A stretch of 64,000 nt of DNA from Moraxellaceae bacterium. Its GTDB lineage: Bacteria > Pseudomonadota > Gammaproteobacteria > Pseudomonadales > Moraxellaceae. The stretch covers positions 186,001-250,000 of the forward strand of contig JAUSND010000019.1 in NCBI GenBank assembly GCA_030646295.1. The letters run 5' to 3'. The position numbers were made by a program, and so were the translations under genes. Below are positions 28,319 through 38,707 of the stretch, piece after piece (position 1 is the first letter of the stretch; every line of letters starts with the position of its first letter). The notes under the pieces were generated by a model. That model was not told the origin of the DNA. It was given only the letters and a program-made list of their open reading frames with translations, and did not search any database.

Positions 28319-28831
28319 ATGAAAGCTGTTGCTGGCCTTGTTTTTGCTGCGTTGCTTGGTGCAACCACGGTTGCTCATGCGGATTTCTACGTCGGTGGTG
28401 GTGTTTATTCCACCTCGATTGATGCCGATCTCGGTGGCGGCAGTAGCCTGGAAGAAGAGGATGTTGCCCCGGCGATATTCCTGGGCTGGCGCCCGATCGA
28501 GTTTTTGGGTGTGGAGGCCGGATATTACGACTTTGGCAACTTTGAAAGCGCGGGCTCCAGTCTTGAAGGTACCGCCTTTACCCTGGCCGGTCTTCTTTCG
28601 GTGGAGCTGGGTCCGGTCGGTGTCTATGCCAAGGGCGGTGTTGCCAATAACGAGTTCGAGTTTTCCAGCGCAGGCACAAGCACCAGTGACAGCAGCACCG
28701 ATCCGTTCGGGGGGCTTGGCCTCACGGTAGACGTGATGGATCGTCTCTATGTCTATGCCGAATATCTGCGTTTTGCTGCTGACGATGCGGATGTCGATGT
28801 TGCCGGTGTCGGGCTGCGCTGGAACTTCTAA
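28319..28831 (+). CDS. Small outer-membrane beta-barrel protein
   Basis: A 170-aa protein with a clear signal peptide (MKAVAGLVFAALLGATTVAHA, cleaved before DFYVGGG). The mature part is built of alternating short strands, with a glycine-rich start (VGGGVYSTSID) and an aromatic C-terminal strand (GVGLRWNF), which fits an eight-stranded OmpA/OmpX-type barrel. It has its own promoter and a hairpin after it. It sits between fdx and iscX, where other Isc operons have no such gene. The function is unknown. Confidence 0.78.
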   Translation: MKAVAGLVFAALLGATTVAHADFYVGGGVYSTSIDADLGGGSSLEEEDVAPAIFLGWRPIEFLGVEAGYYDFGNFESAGSSLEGTAFTLAGLLSVELGPVGVYAKGGVANNEFEFSSAGTSTSDSSTDPFGGLGLTVDVMDRLYVYAEYLRFAADDADVDVAGVGLRWNF

Positions 28832-28850
28832 GCTGCCGTCACTTCAGTCT

Positions 28851-28875
28851 GCGGGAGGGCAACAACCCCTCCCGC
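28851..28875 (+). terminator. Hairpin after the barrel protein gene
   Basis: A perfect 9-bp stem, GCGGGAGGG / CCCTCCCGC, with a 7-base loop. There is no U run after it, so it is a weak terminator, a processing barrier, or a stabilising 3' structure that lets some transcript reach iscX. Confidence 0.5.
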
Positions 28876-28910
28876 ATTCACCCTGTCAGACTCTCAAGGA
28901 GTTGTGAACG

Positions 28911-29108
28911 ATGACCATGAAATGGACTGATTCCCGGGACATTGCCATTGAGCTGGCGGAAGCGCACCCCGATATCGATCCCAAGGCCATCCGCTTCACG
29001 GATCTCATGCAGTGGGTGCTGGATCTGCCGGATTTTGAGGACGACCCCAAGCATTGTGGCGAAAAGATTCTCGAGGCCATCCAGCTGGCATGGATGGATG
29101 AGCTTTGA
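28911..29108 (+). CDS. iscX: Iron-binding protein IscX
   Basis: A 65-aa acidic protein ([21 protein letters not shown]) that contacts IscS and adjusts its activity. The conserved pattern WTD..DIA..L.E.HP..DP....FTDL..WV..L..F.DDP...E.ILEAIQ..W..E matches IscX/YfhJ. It starts after a GGAG site (AAGGAGTTG). It is normally the last gene after fdx. Confidence 0.93.
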   Translation: MTMKWTDSRDIAIELAEAHPDIDPKAIRFTDLMQWVLDLPDFEDDPKHCGEKILEAIQLAWMDEL

Positions 29109-29188
29109 GGCCATCCTCTGCAGGTGCCACACAAGCGACTGGCTTGATGTGACTGCCTGGTCGCAATGGCTTTGTCGGCCAACCCGGG

Positions 29189-29194
29189 TATAAT
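29189..29194 (+). promoter_or_regulatory. Candidate -10 element for ndk
   Basis: A perfect TATAAT, preceded by CGGG, lies 75 bp upstream of the ndk start. I see no good -35 17 bp upstream. A second -10-like TATAAC is present at 29230. The promoter is probable, but which box is used is unclear. Confidence 0.45.
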
Positions 29195-29269
29195 CGCGCG
29201 TCTGTTTCCAGGCATCGTTCCGGTGTCTGTATAACCCCTTGAATTTATTAACAAGTTTCGGAGAGTTTC

Positions 29270-29701
29270 ATGGCCGTTGAACGTACCCTGTCCATCATCA
29301 AGCCGGATGCTGTTGCCAAGAACGTGATTGGCGAGATCTATGCCCGCTTTGAAAAGGCCGGCCTCAAGATTGTGGCGGCCAAGATGAAGCACCTGAGCAA
29401 GCATGAAGCCGAAGGCTTTTATGCCGAGCACAGCGAGCGTGGTTTCTTCAATGATCTGGTGGCGTTCATGACCTCCGGTCCGGTTGTTGTGTCTGTGCTG
29501 GAAGGCGAAAATGCAGTGCTGGCCCACCGTGACATCTTGGGTGCCACCAACCCGAAAGATGCAGCGCCCGGCACCATCCGTGCGGACTTCGCTGTCAGCA
29601 TTGATGAAAATGCAGGCCACGGCTCCGACAGCACCACGTCGGCTGCCCGTGAAATTGCCTATTTCTTCAGCAGCACCGAGATTTGCGCGCGCACTCGCTA
29701 A
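29270..29701 (+). CDS. ndk: Nucleoside diphosphate kinase
   Basis: Ndk balances nucleoside triphosphate pools by passing phosphate through a histidine. The 143-aa protein starts [18 protein letters not shown], and the phospho-His is His117 in [13 protein letters not shown] lies 9 bases before the ATG. The placement between iscX and rlmN is common in gammaproteobacteria. Confidence 0.97.
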   Translation: MAVERTLSIIKPDAVAKNVIGEIYARFEKAGLKIVAAKMKHLSKHEAEGFYAEHSERGFFNDLVAFMTSGPVVVSVLEGENAVLAHRDILGATNPKDAAPGTIRADFAVSIDENAGHGSDSTTSAAREIAYFFSSTEICARTR

Positions 29702-29713
29702 GTAGGGCGAACG

Positions 29714-29890
29714 GCACAAGGCAGAAGAAAACTGCCGTGTGAAACAGCCGGACACTGCCTGTTTACGCCAGTAAACACCGCTTGTCCGGCTGTTTGCGCC
29801 TTGTTCCCCGGTCGCCGGATGTGCATCTCCGGATGTGGTAAGGTCCCGCTCTGTCACGGGAGCTGAACGTTAAAGCCGCTGGCCAGCGGC
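29714..29890. other. Structured intergenic region between ndk and rlmN
   Basis: Nested inverted repeats suggest one large folded RNA or cruciform. AAACAGCCGGACA (29742-29754) pairs with TGTCCGGCTGTTT (29783-29795). Inside it TGTTTAC (29760-29766) pairs with GTAAACA (29771-29777). Outside it ACAAGGC (29716-29722) pairs with GCCTTGT (29798-29804). A separate exact palindrome, GCCGCTGGCCAGCGGC, is at 29875-29890. The right arm lacks a long U run, so this is not a plain terminator. No open frame fits the 265-bp gap. Confidence 0.55.
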
Positions 29891-29966
29891 GCCCTCTGGC
29901 AAACAAAGGCCAACAGTAGGCGCCCTGCGTCTTCGACATAATTGGTGTAGCAACCGGTCGATAATC

Positions 29967-31139
29967 ATGAATACAGAAGTCATGCCCTCCATTTCTTCCT
30001 CCAAAGCCAATCTGCTCGGTATGACCCGTGAGCAGATGGAAGACTTTTTCCTTGGTATTGGCGAAAAAAAGTTTCGTGCCCAGCAGGTGCTCAAGTGGAT
30101 TCACCAGATCGGGGTGGATGACTTCGGGCAGATGACCAATGTTTCCAAGGCATTGCGCCAGAAGCTGGCCGGCATTGCCGAGATCCGTGGCCCTGAGGTG
30201 GTGCATCGCGAGTACTCCGCCGATGGCACCCGAAAGTGGGTCATGAAGGTTGGCAACAACTCCATGATTGAAGCGGTGCTGATTCCGGATGGTGATCGCA
30301 AGACGCTGTGTGTTTCATCACAGGTGGGCTGCTCTCTGGATTGCAGTTTCTGTTCAACCGGCAAGCAGGGCTTTCAGCGTGACCTCACCACAGCCGAGAT
30401 CATTGGTCAGGTCTGGATTGCCAACCGGTCCTACTTTGAAGGCGAGCCGATTCGCGAGAATCGCGAGCGTGCCATCACCAATGTGGTGATGATGGGCATG
30501 GGCGAGCCGTTGCTGAATTTTGACAGTGTCGTGCCGGCCATGCGCCTGATGCTGGAGGATTGTGCCTATGGCCTGTCCAAGCGTCGCGTCACATTGTCCA
30601 CATCCGGCGTGGTTCCGATGCTGGATCGTCTTGGTGAGGAAATTGATGTTGCGCTGGCGGTGTCACTGCATGCGCCGAATGATGCCCTGCGTGATGAGCT
30701 GGTGCCGATCAATCGCAAGTATCCGCTCAGCGAGTTGCTGGCTGCCTGTCGGCGCTATCTGGGACGATTCCAGAGCGAAGAGGGTGGGCGTCGCAAGATC
30801 ACCATGGAGTATGTGATGCTTGCCGGTGTCAATGACACGCCGGCACATGCCCGCGAGTTGGTGAAGTTGCTCAAGGATACGCCGAGCAAGCTCAATCTCA
30901 TCCCGTTCAATCCGTTTCCTCATGCGCCCTATGCGCGATCAAAGCGCGAGGATATTCTGGCTTTCCAGAAAATCCTCGCGGACGCTGGTTACATTTGCAC
31001 GATCCGTTCCACCCGTGGCGATGATATTGACGCTGCGTGTGGCCAATTGGTTGGACAGGTACAGGACCGTACCCGCCGAGCCGAGCGCTGGCAGTCCCGA
31101 CAGGATGGTTCGCGTGAAATTTTCAGGAGTGCAACATGA
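29967..31139 (+). CDS. rlmN: 23S rRNA/tRNA adenine-C2 methyltransferase RlmN
   Basis: Radical SAM enzyme that methylates A2503 of 23S rRNA and A37 of some tRNAs. The 390-aa protein has the [4Fe-4S] motif CSLDCSFC (Cys122, 126, 129), the upstream Cys115 that resolves the protein-RNA crosslink (LCVSSQVG), the G-rich SAM motif GMGEPLLN, and a C-terminal Cys in DAACGQL, which carries the methyl group. The last bases overlap the pilF start (ATGA). Confidence 0.95.
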   Translation: MNTEVMPSISSSKANLLGMTREQMEDFFLGIGEKKFRAQQVLKWIHQIGVDDFGQMTNVSKALRQKLAGIAEIRGPEVVHREYSADGTRKWVMKVGNNSMIEAVLIPDGDRKTLCVSSQVGCSLDCSFCSTGKQGFQRDLTTAEIIGQVWIANRSYFEGEPIRENRERAITNVVMMGMGEPLLNFDSVVPAMRLMLEDCAYGLSKRRVTLSTSGVVPMLDRLGEEIDVALAVSLHAPNDALRDELVPINRKYPLSELLAACRRYLGRFQSEEGGRRKITMEYVMLAGVNDTPAHARELVKLLKDTPSKLNLIPFNPFPHAPYARSKREDILAFQKILADAGYICTIRSTRGDDIDAACGQLVGQVQDRTRRAERWQSRQDGSREIFRSAT

Positions 31140-31906
31140 TTTTCCGTGGCCTGCTTGTAAGCCTGTTTTTGTTTTTGAGTGCCTGCTCCGTGCAGGAGTT
31201 TCCGAATGACCCCAAGATTGATGTTGTAGCGGGAGCCAAGGACAGGGTTGCCATTGCGGCAGAGTATTTGCAGAAGGGCGAAAATGAACGTGCCCAGATC
31301 CATCTCAAGAAAGCGCTGGAACTGGATCCCAAGTCGGCTGAGGCGCATAACCTCATGGCAATACTTCTGGATCGCGAGAGTGACCTGAAGGCTGCGGACA
31401 AGCACTACCGCAAGGCAATCAGCCTGCAGGAAAATTTTTCCAAGGCGCACCATAACTATGGCATTTTCCTGTTCAGGCAGGAGCGTTACAAGGATGCTGC
31501 GGTGAATTTCGAGAAGGCGGCCGGAGACATCGGTTACACGCTGCGGGCCCAGTCATTCGAGGGGCTGGGTCGTACGGCACTGAAGCTGGGCGATACAGAA
31601 CGTGCCGAACGTGCCTTCCAGCGAGCGTTGCGAATCGATTCCAGTATGGCGGGTGCCAATCTGGAAATGGCCGATATCAATTTCCAGCGGCAAAACATGC
31701 CGGCGGCACAGGCGTACTACAAGCGGTATTTGAAGCTGACCCCGGACCAGTCACAAACGGCCCGCAGCCTCTGGCTGGGAATCCGTATTGAGCGGCAACT
31801 GGGTGATCATAATGCTCTGGCCAGCTATGAGCTGGCGTTGCAACGCCTCTATCCGGGAAGCCCGGAGCACAAGGCTTATCAAGCGACACTGAAGTCGGGG
31901 CGCTGA
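31136..31906 (+). CDS. pilF: Type IV pilus pilotin lipoprotein PilF/PilW
   Basis: Outer-membrane lipoprotein that helps assemble the PilQ secretin. The 256-aa product has a lipobox LSAC (lipid on Cys17) and about six TPR repeats, starting at the segment [24 protein letters not shown] and continuing past residue 200. It overlaps rlmN by four bases and precedes rodZ by 13 bp, the order seen in Pseudomonas. No other pilus gene lies in the window. Confidence 0.9.
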   Translation: MIFRGLLVSLFLFLSACSVQEFPNDPKIDVVAGAKDRVAIAAEYLQKGENERAQIHLKKALELDPKSAEAHNLMAILLDRESDLKAADKHYRKAISLQENFSKAHHNYGIFLFRQERYKDAAVNFEKAAGDIGYTLRAQSFEGLGRTALKLGDTERAERAFQRALRIDSSMAGANLEMADINFQRQNMPAAQAYYKRYLKLTPDQSQTARSLWLGIRIERQLGDHNALASYELALQRLYPGSPEHKAYQATLKSGR

Positions 31907-31919
31907 AAGGAGTGCATTT

Positions 31920-32825
31920 GTGAGTGAAGACATCTCGCCCGACGTAAGTCGCGAAGCTGGCGATTATCTTTCCTTCAAGCCGGGTCAGCGCCTGAAGAAG
32001 GCGCGTGAGCTGCGCGGACTCAGTCTGGATCAGGTGGTGGCAGAGTTGCGTCTGTCACGGCGCATCATTGAGGGAATGGAGGCGGATGATTACCCCTCCC
32101 TGCCGGAGCCTGCGTTTGTGCGCGGGTACATGCGCCGCTATGCCCAGCTCGTCAAGCTGTCACCGGATGATATTGCGGCGCGGTTTGATGAAAGCTACTC
32201 CGCAGATACGGCAACTCCGGAGCCGGATGTTCGTCCGCGCAACCCGATCCAGATACTGGGGGACCTTGCGCGTCCCCGCCTGCGTGTCGGACGCCTGCTG
32301 TCCTGGGCATCACTGGCGGTGATCGCCCTGCTGTTTGTGGGTTTTTTCTGGGCACGTCAGGACAGTTCGATTCCTGCTGCTTCAGAGGAAAAGGCTGGGC
32401 CGACAGTGTCGGAGGCAGTGCCCGTAACCGTTGCTCCGGCATTGCCTGTGACGCCGGATGCTGTTGCGACAGTGGCAGTGGATGAGGTTTTGCCATCTCC
32501 TTCGGGGCCTTCCGAGTTGCCCCTTCCGGTGGGCGTGGGTGCGTCACCTGTTGCTTCGACGGCAGCGGTGACGCCCGCAGCGGGGCCGGATGTGCTTGGG
32601 TTGGTTGTTACCGCAGATAGCTGGGTCAGTGTGCGTGATGCAAAAGGGCGGGTATTGATGAGTGCGGTTGCCAGGACGGGTGAAACGCTGACTCTGGCTG
32701 GTGTTGCGCCTTTTGCGGTGAACGTTGGTAATGCACCTGGCATAGCACTCAGTCTTAATGGCAGGGCAGTTGACCTGAAGCCGCATACCCGTGGCGTGGT
32801 TGCCACACTTACCGTGGCTCGCTGA
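31920..32825 (+). CDS. rodZ: Cell-shape protein RodZ
   Basis: RodZ links the MreB cytoskeleton to the rod-shape synthesis machinery. The 301-aa protein starts with GTG and has a helix-turn-helix Xre-like domain (about 20-85, with [30 protein letters not shown]), one membrane helix (about 122-142, [19 protein letters not shown]), a Pro/Val-rich periplasmic linker and the DUF4115 beta domain at the C-terminus (about 220-301). It lies 11 bp before ispG. Confidence 0.9.
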   Translation: MSEDISPDVSREAGDYLSFKPGQRLKKARELRGLSLDQVVAELRLSRRIIEGMEADDYPSLPEPAFVRGYMRRYAQLVKLSPDDIAARFDESYSADTATPEPDVRPRNPIQILGDLARPRLRVGRLLSWASLAVIALLFVGFFWARQDSSIPAASEEKAGPTVSEAVPVTVAPALPVTPDAVATVAVDEVLPSPSGPSELPLPVGVGASPVASTAAVTPAAGPDVLGLVVTADSWVSVRDAKGRVLMSAVARTGETLTLAGVAPFAVNVGNAPGIALSLNGRAVDLKPHTRGVVATLTVAR

Positions 32826-32836
32826 GGTTATCCAGG

Positions 32837-33979
32837 ATGCATGTTTCGCCCATCAAGCGCCGTGTGACCCGAAAAGTTCGTGTTGGCAACATATTTGTTG
32901 GCGGGGACTCACCCATAACGGTGCAGACCATGACCAACACGGATACCTGTGATGTGGCGGCCACGGTTGCCCAGATCCAGCGTTGTGTGGCGGTGGGTGC
33001 AGATATAGTGCGTGTGTCGGTGCCGTCGATGGATGCTGCCGAGGCGTTCGGAAGGATTCGCCAGCAAGTACCAGGCGTGCCCCTCGTTGCCGATATTCAT
33101 TTTGATCATCGTATTGCCCTGGCAGTAGCGGAGCGTGGTGCAGACTGCCTTCGCATCAATCCAGGCAATATCGGCTCTGAAGACAAGATTCGCGAGGTGG
33201 TGGATTGTGCCCGCGACAAGGGCCTGTCCATCCGCATTGGTGTCAATGCAGGCTCTCTGGAAAAAGACATCCAGAAAAAGTATGGCGAGCCTACCGGTGA
33301 GGCATTGCTGGAGTCGGCAATGCGGCATGTCGATATTCTGGATCGCCTGAATTTTCATGAGTTCAAGGTCAGTGTAAAGGCGTCTAATGTTTTCCTGACG
33401 CTTGATGCCTATCGTTTGCTGTCGGCCCAGATCGATAACCCCCTGCACCTTGGTGTGACCGAGGCTGGCGTGTTTCGTTCGGGTACCGTCAAGTCTGCAA
33501 TTGCCCTGGGTGGCTTGCTGCTGGATGGTATTGGCGACACGCTGCGTATTTCGCTTGCAGCAGAGCCGGAAGAGGAAGTACGTGTCGGCTTCGATATTCT
33601 CAAGTCGCTCGGCATTCGTTCGAACGGGATCAACTTCATTGCCTGTCCCAGCTGTTCGCGCCAGGAGTTCGATGTCATTCGCGTCATGAATGCACTGGAA
33701 GCCCGCCTGGAAGACGTGCGTGTGCCCATGGATGTGTCTGTCATCGGCTGCAAGGTAAATGGCCCCGGTGAAGCCAAGGAGGCAGATATCGGTGTGGTGG
33801 GTGCTGCCCCCAACAGTCTGGTCTACCGTCACGGCGAAAAGAGTCATCTCATTCCAACCAGTAATCTGGTGGATGAGATCGAAAAAATGGTGCGTGAACG
33901 TGTCCGGCAGCATGAAGCTGATGCAGCGGCAAAGAAGAGTGAGGATGCTGCGCGTGGCGTCTTTGCGCGCGGCGAGTAA
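32837..33979 (+). CDS. ispG: 4-hydroxy-3-methylbut-2-enyl diphosphate synthase
   Basis: IspG makes HMBPP in the MEP isoprenoid pathway with a [4Fe-4S] cluster, so it depends on the Isc genes upstream. The 380-aa product has the TIM barrel ([27 protein letters not shown]) and cluster ligands Cys270, Cys273 and Cys305 plus Glu312, exactly as in E. coli. The gene order pilF-rodZ-ispG-hisS is conserved. Confidence 0.97.
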   Translation: MHVSPIKRRVTRKVRVGNIFVGGDSPITVQTMTNTDTCDVAATVAQIQRCVAVGADIVRVSVPSMDAAEAFGRIRQQVPGVPLVADIHFDHRIALAVAERGADCLRINPGNIGSEDKIREVVDCARDKGLSIRIGVNAGSLEKDIQKKYGEPTGEALLESAMRHVDILDRLNFHEFKVSVKASNVFLTLDAYRLLSAQIDNPLHLGVTEAGVFRSGTVKSAIALGGLLLDGIGDTLRISLAAEPEEEVRVGFDILKSLGIRSNGINFIACPSCSRQEFDVIRVMNALEARLEDVRVPMDVSVIGCKVNGPGEAKEADIGVVGAAPNSLVYRHGEKSHLIPTSNLVDEIEKMVRERVRQHEADAAAKKSEDAARGVFARGE

Positions 33980-33985
33980 GGAATA

Positions 33986-35263
33986 ATGAGTCAGAAAATC
34001 ACTGCTATACGTGGCTTTAACGACATCCTGCCGGTTGAAACACCGCGCTGGGCTGAAGTGGAGGCTGTTCTGCGCGACCTGATGCGTGCCTATGGTTATC
34101 ACGAGATCCGCTTGCCGATTGTGGAGAGCACGCCGCTGTTTGCGCGCGCCATTGGTGAAGTGACGGATATTGTCGAGAAGGAAATGTATTCCTTCGAGGA
34201 TCGCGGCAACGAGTCGCTGACCCTGCGTCCGGAGGGTACGGCATGTTGTGTGCGGGCCTGTCTTGAGCACGGGCTTACCTATAACCAGACGCAGCGCCTC
34301 TGGTATGCGGGTCCGATGTTTCGCTACGAGCGTCCGCAGAAAGGCCGCTATCGCCAGTTTCACCAGTTTGGCGTGGAAACCTTTGGCTTCAACGGACCGG
34401 ATATTGATGCCGAGCTGATCCTGCTGACCGCCCGCTTGTGGAAGGCGCTGGGTGTGGATGGTGTGGTCAGGCTTGAGCTTAACTCGCTGGGCGAGTTGCA
34501 CGAGCGTGCCCGCTTCCGTGCGGCACTAGTGGAGTATCTTGAGCAGCATCATGCGGTGCTGGATGAGGATTCCCGGCGGCGCCTGGGGAGCAACCCGTTG
34601 CGCATTCTTGACAGCAAGGATCCTGCAACGCAGAAGATTCTCGAAGGAGCCCCGCAGTTGCCGGAGTTCCTTGAGGAAGACTCCCGGCAACATTTTTCCA
34701 GTCTCTGTGCCGTGCTTGATGCTGCGGGCATCCGGTATGTAGTGAATCCGGCACTGGTGCGGGGTCTCGACTACTACAACAAGACCGTGTTCGAGTGGAC
34801 GACGACAGAGCTGGGTGCACAGGGCACTGTTTGTGCAGGCGGTCGTTACGATGGCCTTGTCGAGCAGCTCGGTGGCCAGAAAACGCCAGCGGTTGGTTTT
34901 GCCATCGGGCTGGAGCGGCTGTTGCTGCTGCAGGCTGCCGTGCAGGGTGAGTCGGTGACTTCGGATGCAGATGTGTTTATTGCGGCAGTGGGTGAGGGTA
35001 CCGCGGCGGCGGGACTGTTGCTGGCTGAAGCATTGCGTGATGCCCTGCCTGATTTGCGTGTGCTGGTGAATTGTGGCGGTGGAAGCTTCAAGTCGCAGTT
35101 CAAGCGCGCAGACAAGTCAGGTGCGCGCTTTGCCCTTGTACTGGGTGAGGATGAGGTAAAAAACGGCACGATCAGTCTGAAATGGCTGCGTGAAGAACAT
35201 GAACAGCAGACGTTGGCCCAGGCTGATGTGGCTGCCTTCATGAAAGAACACCATACGCTTTGA
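33986..35263 (+). CDS. hisS: Histidyl-tRNA synthetase
   Basis: Class II synthetase that charges tRNA-His. The 425-aa protein has motif 2 ([21 protein letters not shown]), the His-specific [12 protein letters not shown], and motif 3 ([12 protein letters not shown]), followed by the anticodon-binding domain (about 330-425). It starts 6 bp after ispG. Confidence 0.97.
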   Translation: MSQKITAIRGFNDILPVETPRWAEVEAVLRDLMRAYGYHEIRLPIVESTPLFARAIGEVTDIVEKEMYSFEDRGNESLTLRPEGTACCVRACLEHGLTYNQTQRLWYAGPMFRYERPQKGRYRQFHQFGVETFGFNGPDIDAELILLTARLWKALGVDGVVRLELNSLGELHERARFRAALVEYLEQHHAVLDEDSRRRLGSNPLRILDSKDPATQKILEGAPQLPEFLEEDSRQHFSSLCAVLDAAGIRYVVNPALVRGLDYYNKTVFEWTTTELGAQGTVCAGGRYDGLVEQLGGQKTPAVGFAIGLERLLLLQAAVQGESVTSDADVFIAAVGEGTAAAGLLLAEALRDALPDLRVLVNCGGGSFKSQFKRADKSGARFALVLGEDEVKNGTISLKWLREEHEQQTLAQADVAAFMKEHHTL

Positions 35264-35299
35264 GACCGTCCGGCCCGGCCGGCAAAAAGGAGACCCCGC

Positions 35300-36001
35300 G
35301 TGAGTCAGCACGATGAAGAACAAATAGAAAGCCTGAAGCGCTTCTGGCAAGACTATGGCACCCCGATTCTGGTTGGTGTTGCCATTGTGGTATCGGCGTT
35401 TGCCGGCTGGCGCTATTGGCAGACAGAAAAGATGGCGACGTCCACCAAGGCCTCGACTGTATTCCAGGACATGCTCGGCGCAGCGCAGCGTAGCCAGCTG
35501 AATCCGGATGACAAGGCGGCAGCGACCGATGTGCAGCGTCTGGCCAAGACTTTGAAGGATGACTACGCCAACACACCGTATGGCATCAATGCAGCGTTGC
35601 TGCAGGCCCGTCACGCCAGCGACAAGGGTGACAACAAGGATGCCGAAAAGCAGTTGCGCTGGGTGCTGGAACAAAAGCCGTCGGAAGGTGTAAGGATTCT
35701 GGCGACGACTCGTCTGGCGCGCATACTGGCAGCAGAAAAGCAGTATGACACTGCGATTGCGCTGTTGCTGAAGGAAAGCGATCCCGGGTTTGCTCCCACG
35801 ATCGAGGAGCTGAAGGGTGACATCTATCAGGCGCAAGGCAAGGTTGAGGATGCACGCAAGGCATATCAGGCAGCCGTTGCTGCACTGGAAGAGCGTGATG
35901 AGCGTCGCCCGTTGCTTGAGCTGAAAATGACGGATGTGGGTCTTGCACCCCCGGCACCGGAAAATGATGAGCCGGCATCCGTCGAGGTGCCTGCTTCGTG
36001 A
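35300..36001 (+). CDS. yfgM: Ancillary SecYEG translocon protein YfgM
   Basis: A 233-aa inner-membrane protein with one N-terminal helix (about 17-37, TPILVGVAIVVSAFAGWRYW) and a periplasmic TPR-like domain (about 45-215). In E. coli YfgM joins PpiD at the translocon and helps periplasmic folding. The start GTG 35300 follows AAGGAGA. It overlaps bamB by one base (TGATG). The order hisS-yfgM-bamB-der is typical. Confidence 0.9.
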   Translation: MSQHDEEQIESLKRFWQDYGTPILVGVAIVVSAFAGWRYWQTEKMATSTKASTVFQDMLGAAQRSQLNPDDKAAATDVQRLAKTLKDDYANTPYGINAALLQARHASDKGDNKDAEKQLRWVLEQKPSEGVRILATTRLARILAAEKQYDTAIALLLKESDPGFAPTIEELKGDIYQAQGKVEDARKAYQAAVAALEERDERRPLLELKMTDVGLAPPAPENDEPASVEVPAS

Positions 36002-37149
36002 TGACCTTTGCCCGCGCACGGCTGTTTGCGCTGCCCTTGCTGGCAATGCTGGCTGCTTGCAGCAGTAGCCCTTCTGCGCCAGAGCCGGGGCCAATGCCGA
36101 ACCTGCCTTCGGAGCGCGTGCGTCTTGAGCGTGTCTGGAAGATGCAGGTTGGTGCTGGTGTCGGGGAATTGGGCCGGCTGCGACCTGCCGTCAGTGGCGA
36201 GGTGGTTGCAGCAGCCAGTCATGATGGTGTGCTGCTGGCGTTGAACGCCGAGAGCGGAAAACTGCTGTGGCGCAAGAAAACCATGCTGCCCTTGTCGGCG
36301 GGCCCTGCTCTTGGTTATGGCATGGTGGTGGCTGGTACCGGCAAGGGTGATGTCGTTGCCTTTGATGCAGGCACTGGCGAGCAGCGCTGGAAAGTGCCAA
36401 TGGGTGCGGCGGTACAGTCCGTTCCTGCCATTGGTGCTGATCGCGTCATCGTGTTGTCTGCGGATGGCGTGGTGCATGCCCTGGACCGGGTGACGGGTGA
36501 GCAGCGCTGGACCTACTCCACGCTGGTTCCTCCTCTCAGTCTGAGGGGCGGTGCAGGGCCGTTGATCATTGGTTCCCATGTGCTCGTCCCGACTGCTGCA
36601 GGCAAGTTGATCAGTCTTGATGCCGACACCGGTATTGTGGAGTGGGATGTCCGGGTTGTTTCGAATACGGGCCGTTCCGAGCTGGAGCGCATGGTTGATA
36701 TCCAGGGCGAGCTGCTGCTTGACGGCGACAGCAATGTCTACGCTACCGGATTCCAGTCGCAGTTGGCGGCGCTGAATGTCCAGGAAGGACGCAAGCGCTG
36801 GCAGTTCGAGGTTTCCAGTGTGCACAGTCTTGCGGCTGGCATTGGTAACATCTACGTAGTAGATACGGGCAGTACGGTGATTGCGCTTGATCATGAGAGC
36901 GGCAAGCCGGTGTGGAAGCAGCCGGATCTGGCCTGGCGCAACCTGGTGAATCCCGTGGTGCTGGGGCCGGTGCTGGTGACAGGGGATGCGGAGGGTTATG
37001 CACATATCCTCTCGCAAAGTGACGGCAGTGTTGTTGGCCGTAAACGCTTGCACCGGGATCACATTGTCAGCCTGTCCGTGCAGGGTGAGCTGATGTATGC
37101 ATGGTCTTCTGCGGGTGCATTGAGTGCCTGGAAGATCAAGGCACCCTGA
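36001..37149 (+). CDS. bamB: Outer-membrane assembly lipoprotein BamB
   Basis: BamB supports folding of outer-membrane barrels with BamA. The 382-aa protein has a lipobox (LAACSSS, lipid on Cys20) and a PQQ-like eight-bladed propeller with repeated GKLLWRKK, GEQRWK and GKPVWKQ units. ATG 36001 is chosen for its TGATG overlap with yfgM. Confidence 0.93.
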   Translation: MTFARARLFALPLLAMLAACSSSPSAPEPGPMPNLPSERVRLERVWKMQVGAGVGELGRLRPAVSGEVVAAASHDGVLLALNAESGKLLWRKKTMLPLSAGPALGYGMVVAGTGKGDVVAFDAGTGEQRWKVPMGAAVQSVPAIGADRVIVLSADGVVHALDRVTGEQRWTYSTLVPPLSLRGGAGPLIIGSHVLVPTAAGKLISLDADTGIVEWDVRVVSNTGRSELERMVDIQGELLLDGDSNVYATGFQSQLAALNVQEGRKRWQFEVSSVHSLAAGIGNIYVVDTGSTVIALDHESGKPVWKQPDLAWRNLVNPVVLGPVLVTGDAEGYAHILSQSDGSVVGRKRLHRDHIVSLSVQGELMYAWSSAGALSAWKIKAP

Positions 37150-37173
37150 CGCCTTGCTGTTTTTTTGTTTTCT

Positions 37174-37199
37174 GTCATTCCCGCTGCGGCGGGAATGAC
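37174..37199. repeat. Palindromic repeat of the TCATTCCCGC type
   Basis: Exact 11-base arms, GTCATTCCCGC (37174-37184) and GCGGGAATGAC (37189-37199), surround TGCG. Such TTCCCGC/GCGGGAA palindromes are typical of dispersed REP-like elements in many bacteria. It is between bamB and der, with a T run before it and no U run after it on the plus strand. I see one clear copy in the window. Confidence 0.65.
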
Positions 37200-37224
37200 C
37201 ATTTATGACCTTGAGATTTTCATC

Positions 37225-38631
37225 ATGAAACCCGTGATCGCGCTGGTGGGCCGCCCTAATGTGGGCAAGTCCACCCTGTTTAACCAGCTCACGAAAAGTC
37301 GCGACGCGCTTGTTGCCGATTTGCCCGGGCTTACGCGCGACCGCAAATACGGGGATGCCCGTGTCGAGGACAAGTCGTTCATCGTTATTGATACGGGCGG
37401 GATTGGTGAAGGCGAGAAAGGCATTGACGCCTACATGGCGGAACAGTCCCGGCTGGCCATCCATGAAGCCGATATCGTGCTGTTTCTCGTTGATGCCCGT
37501 GCCGGCCTGACACCGGCTGATCAGGAGATTGCGGCCGAGCTGCGTACCCTGGGCAAGCGGGTGCATCTGGTCGTCAACAAGATTGATGGTGTGCACGAGG
37601 AAGCGGCGCTGGCTGATTTCTATCGGCTTGGCATGGGCGAGCTGTTCGGGATTGCCGCCAGCCATGGTCGTGGTATCAGCAACATGATCGCTGCCGTACT
37701 GGTCGATTTCCCTACTGATGAGGAGTCGGCAGCGGAGCAGCCTGATCGGGGCATCAAGATTGCCATTGTCGGTCGCCCCAATGTCGGCAAGTCCACGCTG
37801 GTCAACCGGCTTCTGGGTGAAGAGCGGGTAGTGGTGTTTGACATGCCAGGCACTACGCGCGACTCGATCTATATTCCCTATGAGCGACGTGGCAAGCAGT
37901 TCACGCTGATTGATACGGCGGGTGTGCGCCGTCGTGGTCGTATTGATGAGACCGTCGAAAAGTTCTCCGTGATCAAGACGCTGCAGGCCATCAAGGATGC
38001 CCATGTGGTTGTCCTTGTACTGGATGCGCGTGAAGGCATTGTGGATCAGGATCTGCATTTGCTTGGTTTTGTCTTGCAGAGCGGGCGGGCACTGGTTCTG
38101 GCCATCAACAAGTGGGATGGCATGTCGGACTACGAGCGCAAGCTGGTCAAGGACGGGATTGACCGACGCCTCGACTTTGTTCCCTGGGCGCGAATCCACC
38201 TGATCTCGGCCATGCACGGAACAGGCGTCGGCGATTTGTATCCGTCCATCGAAAAGGCCCATGCCTCGGCCACCATCAAAGTCGCTACCAACAGGCTTAC
38301 GCAGATTCTTCAGGATGCCGTGGAGACACATCAGCCGCCGCTGGTATCTGGTCGACGCATAAAATTGCGCTATGCTCACATGGGTGGGCAGAACCCTCCG
38401 CTTATCGTGATTCATGGCAATCAGACTGCGGCGGTGCCTAATGCCTATAAGCGTTACCTGGAGAACATTTATCGCAAGGTGTTGAAGGTAGAAGGCACGC
38501 CGATTGCCATCGAGTTCAAGACTGGCGATAACCCCTTCAAGGACAAGAAGAACGAACTGACACCCGTCCAGATTGAGAAGAAGCGGCGCATGGTGCAGGT
38601 TCACAAGAAAGAACAGAAGAAGAGACGCTAG
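37225..38631 (+). CDS. der: Ribosome assembly GTPase Der (EngA)
   Basis: A GTPase with two G domains that acts in 50S ribosome maturation. The 468-aa protein has two P-loops, [11 protein letters not shown] at residues about 9-19 and [11 protein letters not shown] at about 184-194, DTGGIG and [11 protein letters not shown]3 motifs, NKIDG and NKWDG G4 motifs, and the KH-like domain at the C-terminus. I start at ATG 37225 (MKPVIALVG). The longer frame crosses the palindromic repeat and is not needed. Confidence 0.96.
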   Translation: MKPVIALVGRPNVGKSTLFNQLTKSRDALVADLPGLTRDRKYGDARVEDKSFIVIDTGGIGEGEKGIDAYMAEQSRLAIHEADIVLFLVDARAGLTPADQEIAAELRTLGKRVHLVVNKIDGVHEEAALADFYRLGMGELFGIAASHGRGISNMIAAVLVDFPTDEESAAEQPDRGIKIAIVGRPNVGKSTLVNRLLGEERVVVFDMPGTTRDSIYIPYERRGKQFTLIDTAGVRRRGRIDETVEKFSVIKTLQAIKDAHVVVLVLDAREGIVDQDLHLLGFVLQSGRALVLAINKWDGMSDYERKLVKDGIDRRLDFVPWARIHLISAMHGTGVGDLYPSIEKAHASATIKVATNRLTQILQDAVETHQPPLVSGRRIKLRYAHMGGQNPPLIVIHGNQTAAVPNAYKRYLENIYRKVLKVEGTPIAIEFKTGDNPFKDKKNELTPVQIEKKRRMVQVHKKEQKKRR

Positions 38632-38707
38632 CCCGGTCAGCCTTGACGGGGCAGGCAATTGAAGAACATTTGATGCGCATGGATGTGCTGATTACAGGGG
38701 GATGTTC

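Noticed and set aside
29814-29837. Short direct repeat CCGGATGTG in the ndk-rlmN gap
   Set aside because: Two 9-base copies alone may be chance in a GC-rich region. There is no array and no adjacent recombination gene.
32909-34501. 530-codon minus-strand frame
   Set aside because: Antisense shadow of ispG and hisS, which show full cluster and synthetase motifs on the plus strand.
35866-38658. 930-codon minus-strand frame
   Set aside because: Antisense shadow of bamB and der. The composition is that of a complement of coding sequence and no domain is visible.
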